Source: Tranzscheliella williamsii (Eukaryota; Basidiomycota; Ustilaginomycetes; Ustilaginales; Ustilaginaceae). From it: a stretch of DNA of 64,000 bases. Shown here in pieces: positions 1-10,567 of the stretch. Under the pieces are notes generated by a model. The model saw only the letters and a list, made by a program, of their open reading frames with translations. It was not told the origin of the DNA and ran no database searches. The position numbers and the translations under genes were made by a program. The DNA is taken from the NCBI GenBank assembly GCA_023212725.1, contig JALBYF010000042.1, forward strand, positions 1 to 64,000, in the 5' to 3' direction. Each line of letters starts with the position of its first letter. The stretch's first letter is position 1.

Positions 1-811
1 CTAGGCGCATAAGCGAGCTGGGGGAGGGGTGTGCACCGCACACAGATCGGCGCGCAACGCTAGCGTCACGTGCCCGAGCCACTACTACAGTACAGCCCGC
101 GTAGCTACTATAGGACTTTACTATATACTGTGCTGCGATTGACTTACGCGCAAGTGGCCGCTCCTGAGCGAGCATGTATGCGTCTAACCAGATCCTTGCG
201 TGGTGGCAACACCGAGGCTTCAATTGAAACGCTTATTTTTGTCGATGTCCGACCCGCATTTGTATCTGGCAATAGTACATATTGACATGGGTCAAGTGTA
301 TGCATGCTGCGCCACAAGGGAAAATGTATGTGTGTTCGACTAGGCTTGGTGGGAGAGGGTAAGTAGCAGCGCATCACGCGCCGAGGCCGCCATGAGTGTG
401 AGTACTCGATCTTCGATGAGACAGAGACGGGCCTCGCCGTTGTTACTTTGAAGCTAGCTGTACTCACCCCGCTAAGACGCGCCTTCTCGGCGCCTTGACC
501 TTTGTCTTCTCCACCGACGTCGCCCTACCTGGGCCCCTTTCCTCTCCCGCGCTTGCCTTTCTCTTCGCTCCGGCGCCACGGTTTCCACTTCTGCTCTGTT
601 TTCGCTGCCGTTGTCGGGCTCTTGTACGCGACAAGGCGCCGAGCTGCCTGCGTCGTACGTCCGCATCCCTGCCGTTTCACCGCATTCTTCGCAACCTTCC
701 GGACACATCATCCCGTCACACGCTCTTTGCAGTCCTTCCTGTACCGTCCAAGTCGCTCGTGATCTGCCATTTTCACAAGCTTCGGTCGTAGTGTCTTCCG
801 ACGAGCAAAGC
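1..811. other. 5' flank without a recognised gene
   Basis: No convincing coding region is visible here; the short open frames lack family resemblance. From about 500 to 800 the + strand is pyrimidine-rich, as is common in leaders of basidiomycete genes, and it leads into the coding region beginning at 812. The frame of that gene stays open upstream to about 611 but has no ATG before 812. Confidence 0.5.
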
Positions 812-2416
812 ATGCACGAGGAGCCTGTCGAGCGATCGCGGGACCTTTGGGAAGAGAGAAAAAGAAGACTTGATCATCAGGACACCATCCGCAGGGAGGA
901 TCTTCTCGAAGCTCGATATCGGATGCACGACGTCACTGGCCGCTACAGCCCATCCTCTGCAGGACAGCAAGATCCCAGATACGGCGGTGCTCCACCGCCT
1001 TCCTCTGTGCCCGCTGGCCACCCCTCCCGCACAGCCAGCAGCCCTCGATCTCAGCTGCCGCCGACTGCCAACTCGGGCGCCACCGCTGACGAATCCGCCA
1101 TGCGAGACGATCCTTCTTCCAGTGCCATGAAGCGAAGGCGTCTCGCCGATGGTCTGGATCGCGAAGACCGCAGCAGGCGCGAGGACCTGGCTCCTTCGGG
1201 GGCCAGATCGCCCCCCTTCCGCAGAGGTGAATTGGCTCCCCCACCCTCCCGTCTGGGCCCGAGGTATTTGGAGGAGCGCGATGCCTATGCCGACGATCTT
1301 CGATCGCCCCTGAACGGCCACGCCTCGCTGAGGCCCAACGGCCGACATTCGCCCTTAGATCGCCCCACTCGCTCACCTGGACCCGGAGGCGGACCGCTGC
1401 CTCCGATGCAAGACATGCATCGTCCCTCGGTGTTTTCTTCGGTCGGATACGACGACGGCTTTGAGCATAGCTCTTCCGTCCCCGGTCTCGCGCGCAGAAG
1501 GGGCGATGCGGCGCAGGCGAAAGCCAGCCGCCTTCACATTGACACGGGCTCGGGCTCGGCGTTTGAGCCGCCGGCTCATGCCAAGGCCATGTCTGGAATT
1601 GCCAAGAGCGCGCCTCCGCAGAAGCTCACGTTCGGCATCGACGGGCGCGACCAGCCGCTGCCGTATGATCAGGCGCCGCGCGACAGCCTGCGACACGGCG
1701 CGCATGGGCCAGAGGGACATCTGCCGGCGGCTGTGCGGGTGGACCCGCGCGCTGCGTCGGGGGGTCGGCAGCAGGAGCAGGTGGAAGGGGGGCGACGCGA
1801 GGAGCGGGACGATGCGCTGGGGCTGCGCGAGGGGCGGATGCCCGAGATGCCGCATACGGCCAATCCGGTGGGGCGGCATGCGGCGGCGTCGCGGTTCGCG
1901 GGCGCGCATGTGCCGCAGACAGCGACGTTGCCGTCGCCGGCGTACCACACGACGCACTTTGCGCGCGCTCCCGGCGGGCGCTCGCTGTACGCGCCGCCGC
2001 CGACAGCGCGCCTCCCCGAGCACCTCCGCTCGCCGCCCGCGTCGCGCTCTCACTTCCTCTCGCTCTTCTCCGACTTCTACGACTCGCTCTACGACAGTCG
2101 CACCCTCAAGGCCACCCTCGAGGACCAGATCAAGCGCTCCAACACTCTCCTCCACACCCTCCAGTCCAGCCGTCGCGTCCTCGAGGAAACCGTAGACCGC
2201 CGCGTCCGCGAAGAACGCCTCCTCTGGGAAGCCCGCGTCCGCGCGCTAGAGGCTCGCCTCGACCGCGACTTGCCGCCCCCCCCCGCCCCGGCCGCCGACC
2301 CGCCCGCGCGCACATCCCACACGCCTGACGCCAACGCCGACGCCGATCCCCCCCGCGACCGCACCCCCGCTCGCTCGCCCCCCCTTGACGACGAAGACCA
2401 GCTTCCCGACGAGTAA
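812..2416 (+). CDS. Hypothetical protein, disordered with C-terminal coiled coil
   Basis: This is a 534-residue protein of unknown function. The first ATG in the frame is at 812; the open frame further upstream starts only at a TTG. The N-terminus is charged (HEEPVERSRDLWEERKRRLD), and the middle is rich in Pro, Ser, Arg and Gly and is probably disordered. Residues about 412-486 look like an ordered helical segment with a coiled coil (FSDFYDSLYDSR followed by a Leu/Arg/Glu heptad-like run). The last 45 residues are Pro/Asp-rich. There is no signal peptide or membrane segment. It is convergent with the giant membrane-protein gene, with 290 bp between the stop codons. The layout would fit a nuclear scaffold or regulatory protein, but that is a guess. 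Confidence 0.7.
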   Translation: MHEEPVERSRDLWEERKRRLDHQDTIRREDLLEARYRMHDVTGRYSPSSAGQQDPRYGGAPPPSSVPAGHPSRTASSPRSQLPPTANSGATADESAMRDDPSSSAMKRRRLADGLDREDRSRREDLAPSGARSPPFRRGELAPPPSRLGPRYLEERDAYADDLRSPLNGHASLRPNGRHSPLDRPTRSPGPGGGPLPPMQDMHRPSVFSSVGYDDGFEHSSSVPGLARRRGDAAQAKASRLHIDTGSGSAFEPPAHAKAMSGIAKSAPPQKLTFGIDGRDQPLPYDQAPRDSLRHGAHGPEGHLPAAVRVDPRAASGGRQQEQVEGGRREERDDALGLREGRMPEMPHTANPVGRHAAASRFAGAHVPQTATLPSPAYHTTHFARAPGGRSLYAPPPTARLPEHLRSPPASRSHFLSLFSDFYDSLYDSRTLKATLEDQIKRSNTLLHTLQSSRRVLEETVDRRVREERLLWEARVRALEARLDRDLPPPPAPAADPPARTSHTPDANADADPPRDRTPARSPPLDDEDQLPDE

Positions 2417-2706
2417 CCCCCCCCTCTCCCTGCTGTATCTAGCCGCAGCGTCCGAATCCGACTCGTGCCCTCCGCACACAGACACGCCGCGCCGTTGTGG
2501 ACAGTGACCGCTTCAGCACACACTCAGCGCACGGACAGCGGATGGGAAAAGAAAGTCGGATTCACGGGCGAGGCCACCGCAGGGGCCGGTGGCGCTCTGC
2601 AATGGCAGTGGAAAAGCGAGCGGCGGGTATGGGAAATAAAGTAAAGGAGAGTCGGGCCGCGCGTGCGGGAAGAGAGTTGGGGCAAGGAAACGGGCGAGGC
2701 GGTGCG

Positions 2707-5700
2707 CTAGAGCCGCTGGAAAACGCGAGCGATGGGCGTCGGCGCGACGTCGCGGCGGCTCGCCCCGCCAAGGATGTTGCCGACCGCAGCGGGGAGCCCG
2801 CTGGCGCTGCTTGAGCTCGGCGTGGCCGCAGCAGGCGTGTTGCCACCAGCGGGCGTGTCGGCGCTAGCGGACGCACCACCGGCAGAGCTGGGCGCAGGTG
2901 TGGCGCTTGACGCGGCCGCACCAGCAGAAGAACCGGGCGCCGTGGCCGAAGCCGATGCAGAGGCGGACGACGTCGCCGCCGCCGTCGACGATGCCGCCGC
3001 CGAGGAAGACGTCGGCTGGTTCGGGCAGTTGGCATCCGTCAGGATACCGTCGAGCAGATCGCCGGTCAGACCTTTGGCCAGGTTGCTGAGCGTGCAGACA
3101 AGCCCCTTGGCGGTGTCGCTCAGGCCGCCAATCACGTTGCCTTGGGCGAGATTGCCAAGCAGCTGGCCTAGCGTATCGCCAATGTCGACGCCGGCACCAA
3201 CGATAATCCCTAGAAGATCCTCGAGCGAGTCGACCAGGCCGCCAATCGGAATAATGATGCCGCCAATGTCGATCGAGTATGTGGTCGGAATGTTGAGCTG
3301 GTCGTACTCCAGAGCAGGTACAGTGTAGCTGTCTCCAGCCGACGGTCCAAGCCCAAGCGTGATTTGATTGTAAATGTCCAGATTGCGACCAATGACCGGA
3401 AGCGACGCAAGCAGACCCTTGGGTAGCGCCACCTCGGTGATCCGTCCAGACTTTTGGGTCTGTCCAGGAAGAGTGCCAAACGCGGTAGGGAACTGGAATG
3501 TCACCGCTGCATCCGGATTGCTCGCGTCGCGCGGCTGCGTTCCGGCGATCTTGGCTGAGGTCTGGAGGACCATCAGGAAGATACCCGTCTGCAGCTCGTT
3601 CTTGACGGAAATGTCGATCTCAACGTAAGGCGGCGTTGCTGAGCCGAGTAGCAGATTCTCCAGGCCTGTGACCAGCGTCTCGGCCGTAAGGAAGACGTCG
3701 ATTTGCGTAACGATTTGCGAAGCGATACCCTCCAAACTTGTCGTGAGTCGGACGCCAGCCAGTGCGGGACGCAGCGAATCGTAGGGGGTCAGATTCGTCT
3801 GGGCACCCTGCGTTCCGTCGATGACCAGTGGAGCGTTCTGCGCCGAAGTGCCGTCCGACAGAGAGGGTTGTACATATCTGTTCAGCAGCAACTGGGCGGT
3901 CGTGTCGTTACTATTGGCCGGCATATAGTAAAAGTAGGACTGCACCAGATTGTCGCCGGGAATGAGACCAAGGACAGGGATCTCTGCACTGCCGACTTTA
4001 ACGCCCTCAAAGAGGACCGGTAGGAAGATCTCGTCGGTGAAAACAGTGAGGTTCGATGGGTTCGCGAGCGTAACCTTGAGCGGCACCCACAGGAAAGCGC
4101 TAGTACCGCTGCTAACCGAAACATCAGAGAGCGTGGTAACGCCGCCAAAGCTGTTGATGCCGGCCAGCGAAGACGTCACATTGAACGGAATGCCGTCGAT
4201 GGGGATGTTGCCGATAACTGTCTTGGCAACAACATCAGCGCCGCCGCTAAGGCCAAACGTTCCACGATCGCGATCGGTGAGCTGCGCGAAGAAGGCTTGG
4301 AAGTTGGCCTGGTCCACGGCGACGATATTCTCTCTTCGCCACATGAGCTGCAGCGCTTGCATGTCGGTGGGACCACGCGATGTGCCAGCCTGAACGTTGG
4401 CGAGGGGCAGATCGAGATGAGCCGTGTCTCCGCCGGCGTAGGAGAGGTTGATATGGGTAGCCACCTGGACAGGTTGGAGGCTAAACGTGAAAGGGTTGGC
4501 GAAAGTAGCCAGAGTAGAGTTGGAGCCGGAGGGGATCGTGTACGAGTCCGCCGGGTCGCCATTGAGGTAGACCGTAAGATCCGAAATTGTGATCGAGAAG
4601 ATGATCTGGTAGATCTGACCTGGTAGCTCGACATTGAGCGTAAGCGTTTTGAAGGCGGTACTGAGCCAATTGACGGCCCGGTTGCCATTGGCTTGCGTCA
4701 CTACCGACCTGCCCTGAACCTGAAGAATCTGGGTTTTGCCCTGCAAAAAGTTGGTGAAGAGGATACCCGTGTTTGCCAGGTCCTGACCGGACTTGGCAGT
4801 AATGGAACCCTCGAGAGTCGTATTGGTGGTAGCAAGGGCAGCCAAGAAGAGGTCGGTCGAGTGGATCGGACCGATGTCGGTGCCCATAAAGAAGATCTCG
4901 AAGTTAGCAGTATCGAGCTGGATTCCGAGCGTGGCGGGCGAAGGGATCGAAGAAGGCGCCCTGATGAGCAGCGAGTTACTTGTCTCGCCGTAAACATCAA
5001 AGCTGTTAACTCGAACACCAGGCAGATTGTTGAACGCCTGGAAGTCAATGTTCTTGGAGATGATGACATCGCTGTAGATGATCTCCAACGCACGCACCGT
5101 CAGGTGTTCCGATCGTACGGTCCACTGGAAGCTTGGGTTGTGCAAGATGTACGTGGCAAAGTCGGTGAACCGGCCGAGGTTGGTGATTGTCAAGTGACCG
5201 CTGGTAACAAGGTCAGGCACACCCACGTTGGCAGCAGCGCAGATGGGAGGCAGGCTCAAGGTTGCAATGTTGCTTCCTTGCCAGATGACCGTCAAGGGCT
5301 CTGGGAATTCAATATAAGCGTCGAAGGGACCCGTGTTGAGCAGCGCGCCGCTTAGAGCAACATCGAATCCTTGGTTAGTGACGCCAGTAACGTTAGCAAT
5401 GGCAACAGTAAGAACCGCCTGATCGACGATGTTTTGCACGATCGGTGCACCGGCAGGCCCAAGCAGGTACAGCGCGGTTCGATCAGTGACGGTAGGGACC
5501 GGTTCTTGCGTAAAGTCCAGGTTAGTCTGGTAGTCGTCCAGCTTGGTAACCGACTCGATGTCCAGCGTTGTCTGGAGCCCTTGCAGCGTACGCAGAATGG
5601 CGTCCAGCACATCGAACTGATTGCCAGAGGTGCAGTCCGGAGGGCTGAAGTCAGGGTAGGGGCTGACGGTAGTGTCCGTGGACGCCTGTGCCAGCACTTG

Positions 5701-8700
5701 AGCGAAGAGCGGTGGCAGCGGCCCAAGGTCGGTACCCGTCGATGCAGCTGCAGCTTGAACGAAGCGGATAAGGTTCTTGGGGTCCAGGTTGAAGTTAAAC
5801 GGCAGACTTCTCGAGGTGATGGTAGTGTGACCAGGCGCGGAGATAATGTTGTTTCGTAGATTCTGGTCGATAACACCTAGGTCGATGCCCTGGTACGAGG
5901 CGGTGGCCTTGACCTGCAACAAGTTGATCGAGGCGGTGAAAGGGTTCTGCAAAACGAAAGTGGCCTGGGCGATGCTCGTCTGGGCAATGTCGGGAGGGAT
6001 GACCAGCGAGGCCTGGGTGATCAGCAGCTGTCGCAAGGGTGGGATGTCCGCCTGAAGCGTAATACCCGATAGAGCTTGCTTCAACGATTCAATGGGCGTG
6101 GTGCCCGTCGTGCCCTGGATAACGGTGCTGGAAACGATACCTTGTACGTAGTTCTCCAGCAACGTTTGACCGGCAGCAGTCTGGGCTCCACCCTGAGGCG
6201 AGTAGTGCACCTGCGAAGGGACAATGTTGGAACCAGGAACAAGGACCAAACCGTTGATAAGAGCGGTGCCAATCTTTTGTCCTGTAAAGTAAAGATCGAA
6301 AGTCACATCGCCAGTTCCAATGGTGATGTCTGAGGGATTGAAGAGAGTGACATCGACGTTGATCTGAAGGTACGAGGGATAACCGTGGTAGACATCCAGA
6401 TTCCCAACTTGGGCGGCACGAGCGTTGAGGTTCTGCAGACCCAACAGGTTCGTGTCGACGTTGAAAGGGATGTTATCGATCGAGACAAGACCGGCCGCGG
6501 TGTTAGCCTTGGTGTTAGCGTTTCCATGCAGGTTAAAGGTGACCTGTTCCGACGCGGTAGTATCCGCCAAGAATTGCGAGAAGACGGAGTGCTTGTCGTT
6601 GTACACTGCGAAGGGGACGTTGGAGAACATCAGTGTTAGGATTCGAGCCGTGACATCCGTGACGGACGGTGACAGGGGGATATCGAGCACCGCATTATCC
6701 TGGCCCTGGTAGTTGGAGATAAAGCCACCTCCAACTTGCTGAATGTCGATGGGGAAAGCGAAAGGAATGAAGAACTCCGACTGAGTGTTGTTGGAACTGG
6801 TTGGTGGAGCCCATGCCGTCTGCGTCGTGAAGAACAACGAGATCTGGTTAATCGAAATGGTTCGGATAACGTTGAACTGCTGCGACGGCAGCGAAACGGC
6901 GACACTGAGAACCTTGATACCGTCGTTCAACCAGCTAACGCTTTCGGGACCCGCATAGTCACCACTGACTACCAGCTCGGTGTTCATATTGCCAACGAAC
7001 CGAGTGAATACCTCAGAAAGGGCGGCGAGACCAGCGTCGGACGTCTGCGGGACTAACCGTCCGACCAATGGCAGGGTTGTAACAGCCAAAGCTTGCAACA
7101 CGAATGTGTCTTGGGCAGCAGAGGGCCCGAGGAAGCTATCGTTCCGCGCAAGGTTAACACCGAATCGTGAGAGCTGCACTCCCACCTGGGAGGGGTTGTA
7201 GATCGTGGTGGCCGCAGTGAGGTGGATACCACCGGCCGGGTCGTTGGAGGGCAAATCGAACGAGTTGATGATGACGCTATTCCTGAGACCGTCGAATGCG
7301 CTGAGAATGACGTTCTTGGAGATAGTGACATTTGTAACCTCAATACCAAGCGCAGCAACGCTAAGACCCTTCGCAGCGATGTTCCAGACGAAGCTCTTCT
7401 CAGTGAGCAGATACTTAGTGAATTCGGTCAGGTAGTCAACGTCGGCAACAGCAAACTGTGCCTCAAGCTCCAACGTGGCGCCGACATCCCCAGCGAGAGA
7501 AATGTTGGGCATAGCGATGCGACCGAGCAGCTGGCCGTTCCAGGTGACGTCGAGACCTTCGGTGAATTGGATGACGGCATCAAAAGGACCAGAGTTGGTG
7601 ATCGTGCCCTGCAAAGCGGTTGCGAACGACTCTTGCTGGGGGTTCAAAATGGTGACACGGTCGATGCTAAGAATCGCGTTATCGACGATCTTCTGCACGA
7701 TCGGGGCGGCCAACACAGGCAAAAGCTTGTTGAGAGTGACATCGGTACCAAGAGGCACGTTTTGCTGGGCAAATGTCAGCTGAGTTTCGTAATCACCGAT
7801 GGTAGCGTCGGATGCGATTTCGAGATTGGCAGTGGCCGACTGGAAGGCTGTGCTGATGTAGGTGGGCAGATCAAAGCCGGTGTAGATATTGGCTCGCTTC
7901 TGCAGAGTACTGTCCTCGACACCGTCGCGAGTATCGAGAAGTTTCGCTGCGCTCTCAGGCGCGCGTGCATCCCAGTTGGAGACATCAGCCAGCGTCTCCA
8001 CATTGTTGATACCTCCCATCAAGGCTTGAGCCACTTCATTATCTTCTTCGTAGACGAAAGACTTGTCTTCCGCATCCTCGCCTTCTCGCCTCTCCAACGA
8101 TCGTCGACTATTAGCAGAGGTGCTTGGAGTGAGGGTGTAGCCTCCAAGCTGGACAATACCATCAATCAGCGCAGGATCCTGATTGGACTGAATCGCAAGA
8201 GCTCGCACCAGGGCAAAGATATCAGGGGGGTAAAGATTGAGGCTAAGGGATATGGGAGGCGACTGTGTGGTGGCCCGTCCTTGTGCCTCGAAATTGAGCG
8301 GCGTATCGATGCTTGCAACAAAGATGCCGTGGGAGGTGACATTGGATCGAATGCGCGTGATGGTCAACGATGATGTAAAAGGGTTGGCGAGGAAGACGGT
8401 CGAGTTGGCGAGATTGTCGGTGTAGCCCGTGGTGTCAAGCACGGTCAGGTTGGCAGATTGGACCAGGCTCTCCTTGAGACCTGGCAAGGTAGCGTTCAGC
8501 CTGATTCCCTTCAAAGCGGTCGAAAGGGAGTCCACATTGCTGGAGTCATTGTAGCCATTAATACCGAGTACGGTGTCCTGACCAGAGATGAAGCGGTTAA
8601 GAGTCTCATAGCCCTTGGGGCTGACATTAGGGTTGAATACCGAAGTCGCATTGACATCGTTCCGTCCGATCATCAGGTCGAGGTTGGGTAAGGTGACGGT

Positions 8701-10567
8701 ACCCAGGACATCTTCGTTGACAAGCTGGAAACGTGTGTCCCCAGTGGACAGGTTCAGGTTCGAAGGATTGACCAGAGAGGTTCCGACCGCAAGCAAAATG
8801 CCATCTTGGGTGCCGCCGGTGACATCGACGGAGTTGATGATGGTAGGATACTTGGTTAGCCCTGAGAGTCCAACGAGACCACTGTTGACATCAAAGATGA
8901 TGCCGTCGAGCAGGACCCGCCCGAGTGGGGTGTCTGTGACAGCCTTAGCAGCGCCTTGTACCCGAACGCCAGCACCATCGCTGAAGACAAGGTATTCTTG
9001 GAAATCCACGAGTTGCTGGCGAGCAGCCTGTGTATCGTTGGCCACGTTGAGTGGAGAGGGAGGCAGGGTGAGGTTCAAGATACCGGAAGTCTGCCCAGCG
9101 CTGATAAGGGAGAGCTCCGTGGACGAATTGGAGAAGGCGCCGTTAATGGTACCAACCTGCGCCCCATTGTACAGAAGGGTCAACGTGTTGGCCGTGCTGA
9201 CAATGTTAAGAGAGAAGCCAAAGGGCAGGCCGATCTGGGCGGAAAGGGCGTTGGAGTAGGTGGTAGGGGAATAGGCGGTGTCAGGGGTGTAGACCAAGCT
9301 GAGCGATTGGATGGAAATGCTCTTGATAGGATTGATAGGCGCAGGAGCCTTGAGAGGCACACCTAATTCGAGGGCTGTGATACCAGAGCTAAGCCAGTTG
9401 ACGTTCTGTCCATTGGACTGGCGAACAGCGACGCCTCGGGCAATGGTATCGAGTGTCTCGCCATTAATGTAGCCAGTGAAGAGCTTACCCAGCAAATCCA
9501 ACTCAGTGGCATTATCGGTGTGTGGTACGAGACGCCCGTCGAGGGTGATGACGTTGAGTCCAGCTGTGACGTTGAGGTTTGACGTGCTGGCAGGGCCCAA
9601 GTACATGTCCTGGTAATAAAGGGCGAGATCGAGCGTACCCAGCTGAACACCGAATGGTGATGGGTTGACAAGGGACGTGGTGACTTGCAGCGTGACACCG
9701 CCCTCGGGATCGTCACCAGGAAGCTGGAAGTCGAGAATCTTTACATCCTCAAAGTTGTTGAAGCCCTTGATGATAAGGTGCTTACTGAAAGCAAAATTCT
9801 TATAAGTAGGCAAGAAGGAGAAAGCCTCGACATGAACGTTGGAACAGTTGAGCTTCCAAGTGAACTCGGGCTGCGAGATGAGGAATTTGGCGAACTCGCC
9901 GAAGGCATCTGCGTCATGAATCTCAAAATTGGTTGCCTGCGGGCAGAAACAGGAAAGAGTAAGGAAGCAAGTATGCGTCAGTGGGTGCGGTTAGAGTTGA
10001 GATGAAGATGAAGTCAGCGAACGGAGTACTGACCTGCTTGATTCGACCATGACCGGCAGCAACACCGATGTAATCAAGGCTCAGCTGGCCAAGGTTCACT
10101 TCGGTGAGGGTCTTGGGGCTGGCTTCTTGACCAGGTTGCGGCGGTAGGACCCAGTAGACCTGGATGGGTTCTCTGAAGTAGAGATGGGCGGGAAAGATAC
10201 CGACTTTCTTGACCTGACCCTCAAGAGTGATCGGAAAGGAGGTGTTGCCGGGCGAGGTGATGTTGGAGGCGTAGACATGGAGGGCGGAGGTATGGAGGGC
10301 GTGATTGCCGACTGCATAGAGAACCGGCAGAAGAGTGATGGCCAGAACGACCAGCAACGAGATGGGCGCGATGAAGAGACAACAGTAGCCTAGCTTGCGA
10401 GAAAAATACTTTTTTTCATAAGGGGTACCTCTAGCTTTCAGATAGCCGATGGGTTGACCAGGTTGATAGAAGCCTGCGCCGGCGGGGGCACCGCCAGAGT
10501 CAATGCTCTCGTTGGCGGCTGAGCGGCGGCGGAGGTTTTCGCGAGAGCCGTAGCCATTGTCCGCCAT
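2707..10567 (-). CDS. Giant single-pass membrane protein with triplicated DUF3712-like module
   Basis: Two exons, 10567-10034 and 9936-2707, flank a 97-bp intron (donor GTCAGT, acceptor CCCGCAG, phase 0), giving 2587 residues. A cytosolic N-terminus of about 59 residues is followed by one transmembrane helix (about 60-86); the rest is a long beta-rich, probably lumenal region with many N-glycosylation sequons. A signature of the form FxxFxxYxLxxxxFxW, then L.V.AL and ISKN...AF, recurs near residues 190, 1011 and 1766, so the body is three diverged copies of a roughly 750-820 residue module. Each module carries LEA-like NPS..GVQL strands typical of fungal DUF3712 proteins. A dibasic-rich linker (RRSLERREGE, later LQKR) lies between modules 1 and 2. 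The tail is Ser/Ala-rich and ends ARVFQRL. The family sits in fungal vacuolar or endomembranes; function here is unknown. The exon boundary was placed by restoring the module-1 signature. Confidence 0.85.

Noticed and set aside
611..811. Upstream in-frame extension of the first gene
   Set aside because: The extension starts at TTG and has no ATG; the first ATG is at 812, and the added residues look like translated leader.
1461..2195. Arg/Ser-rich open frame inside the first gene
   Set aside because: It is a shifted frame of the same CDS with extreme Arg content, typical of GC-rich shadow frames.
7222..8373. 383-codon open frame antisense to the giant DUF3712 gene
   Set aside because: It lies opposite a conserved coding region and shows no domain.
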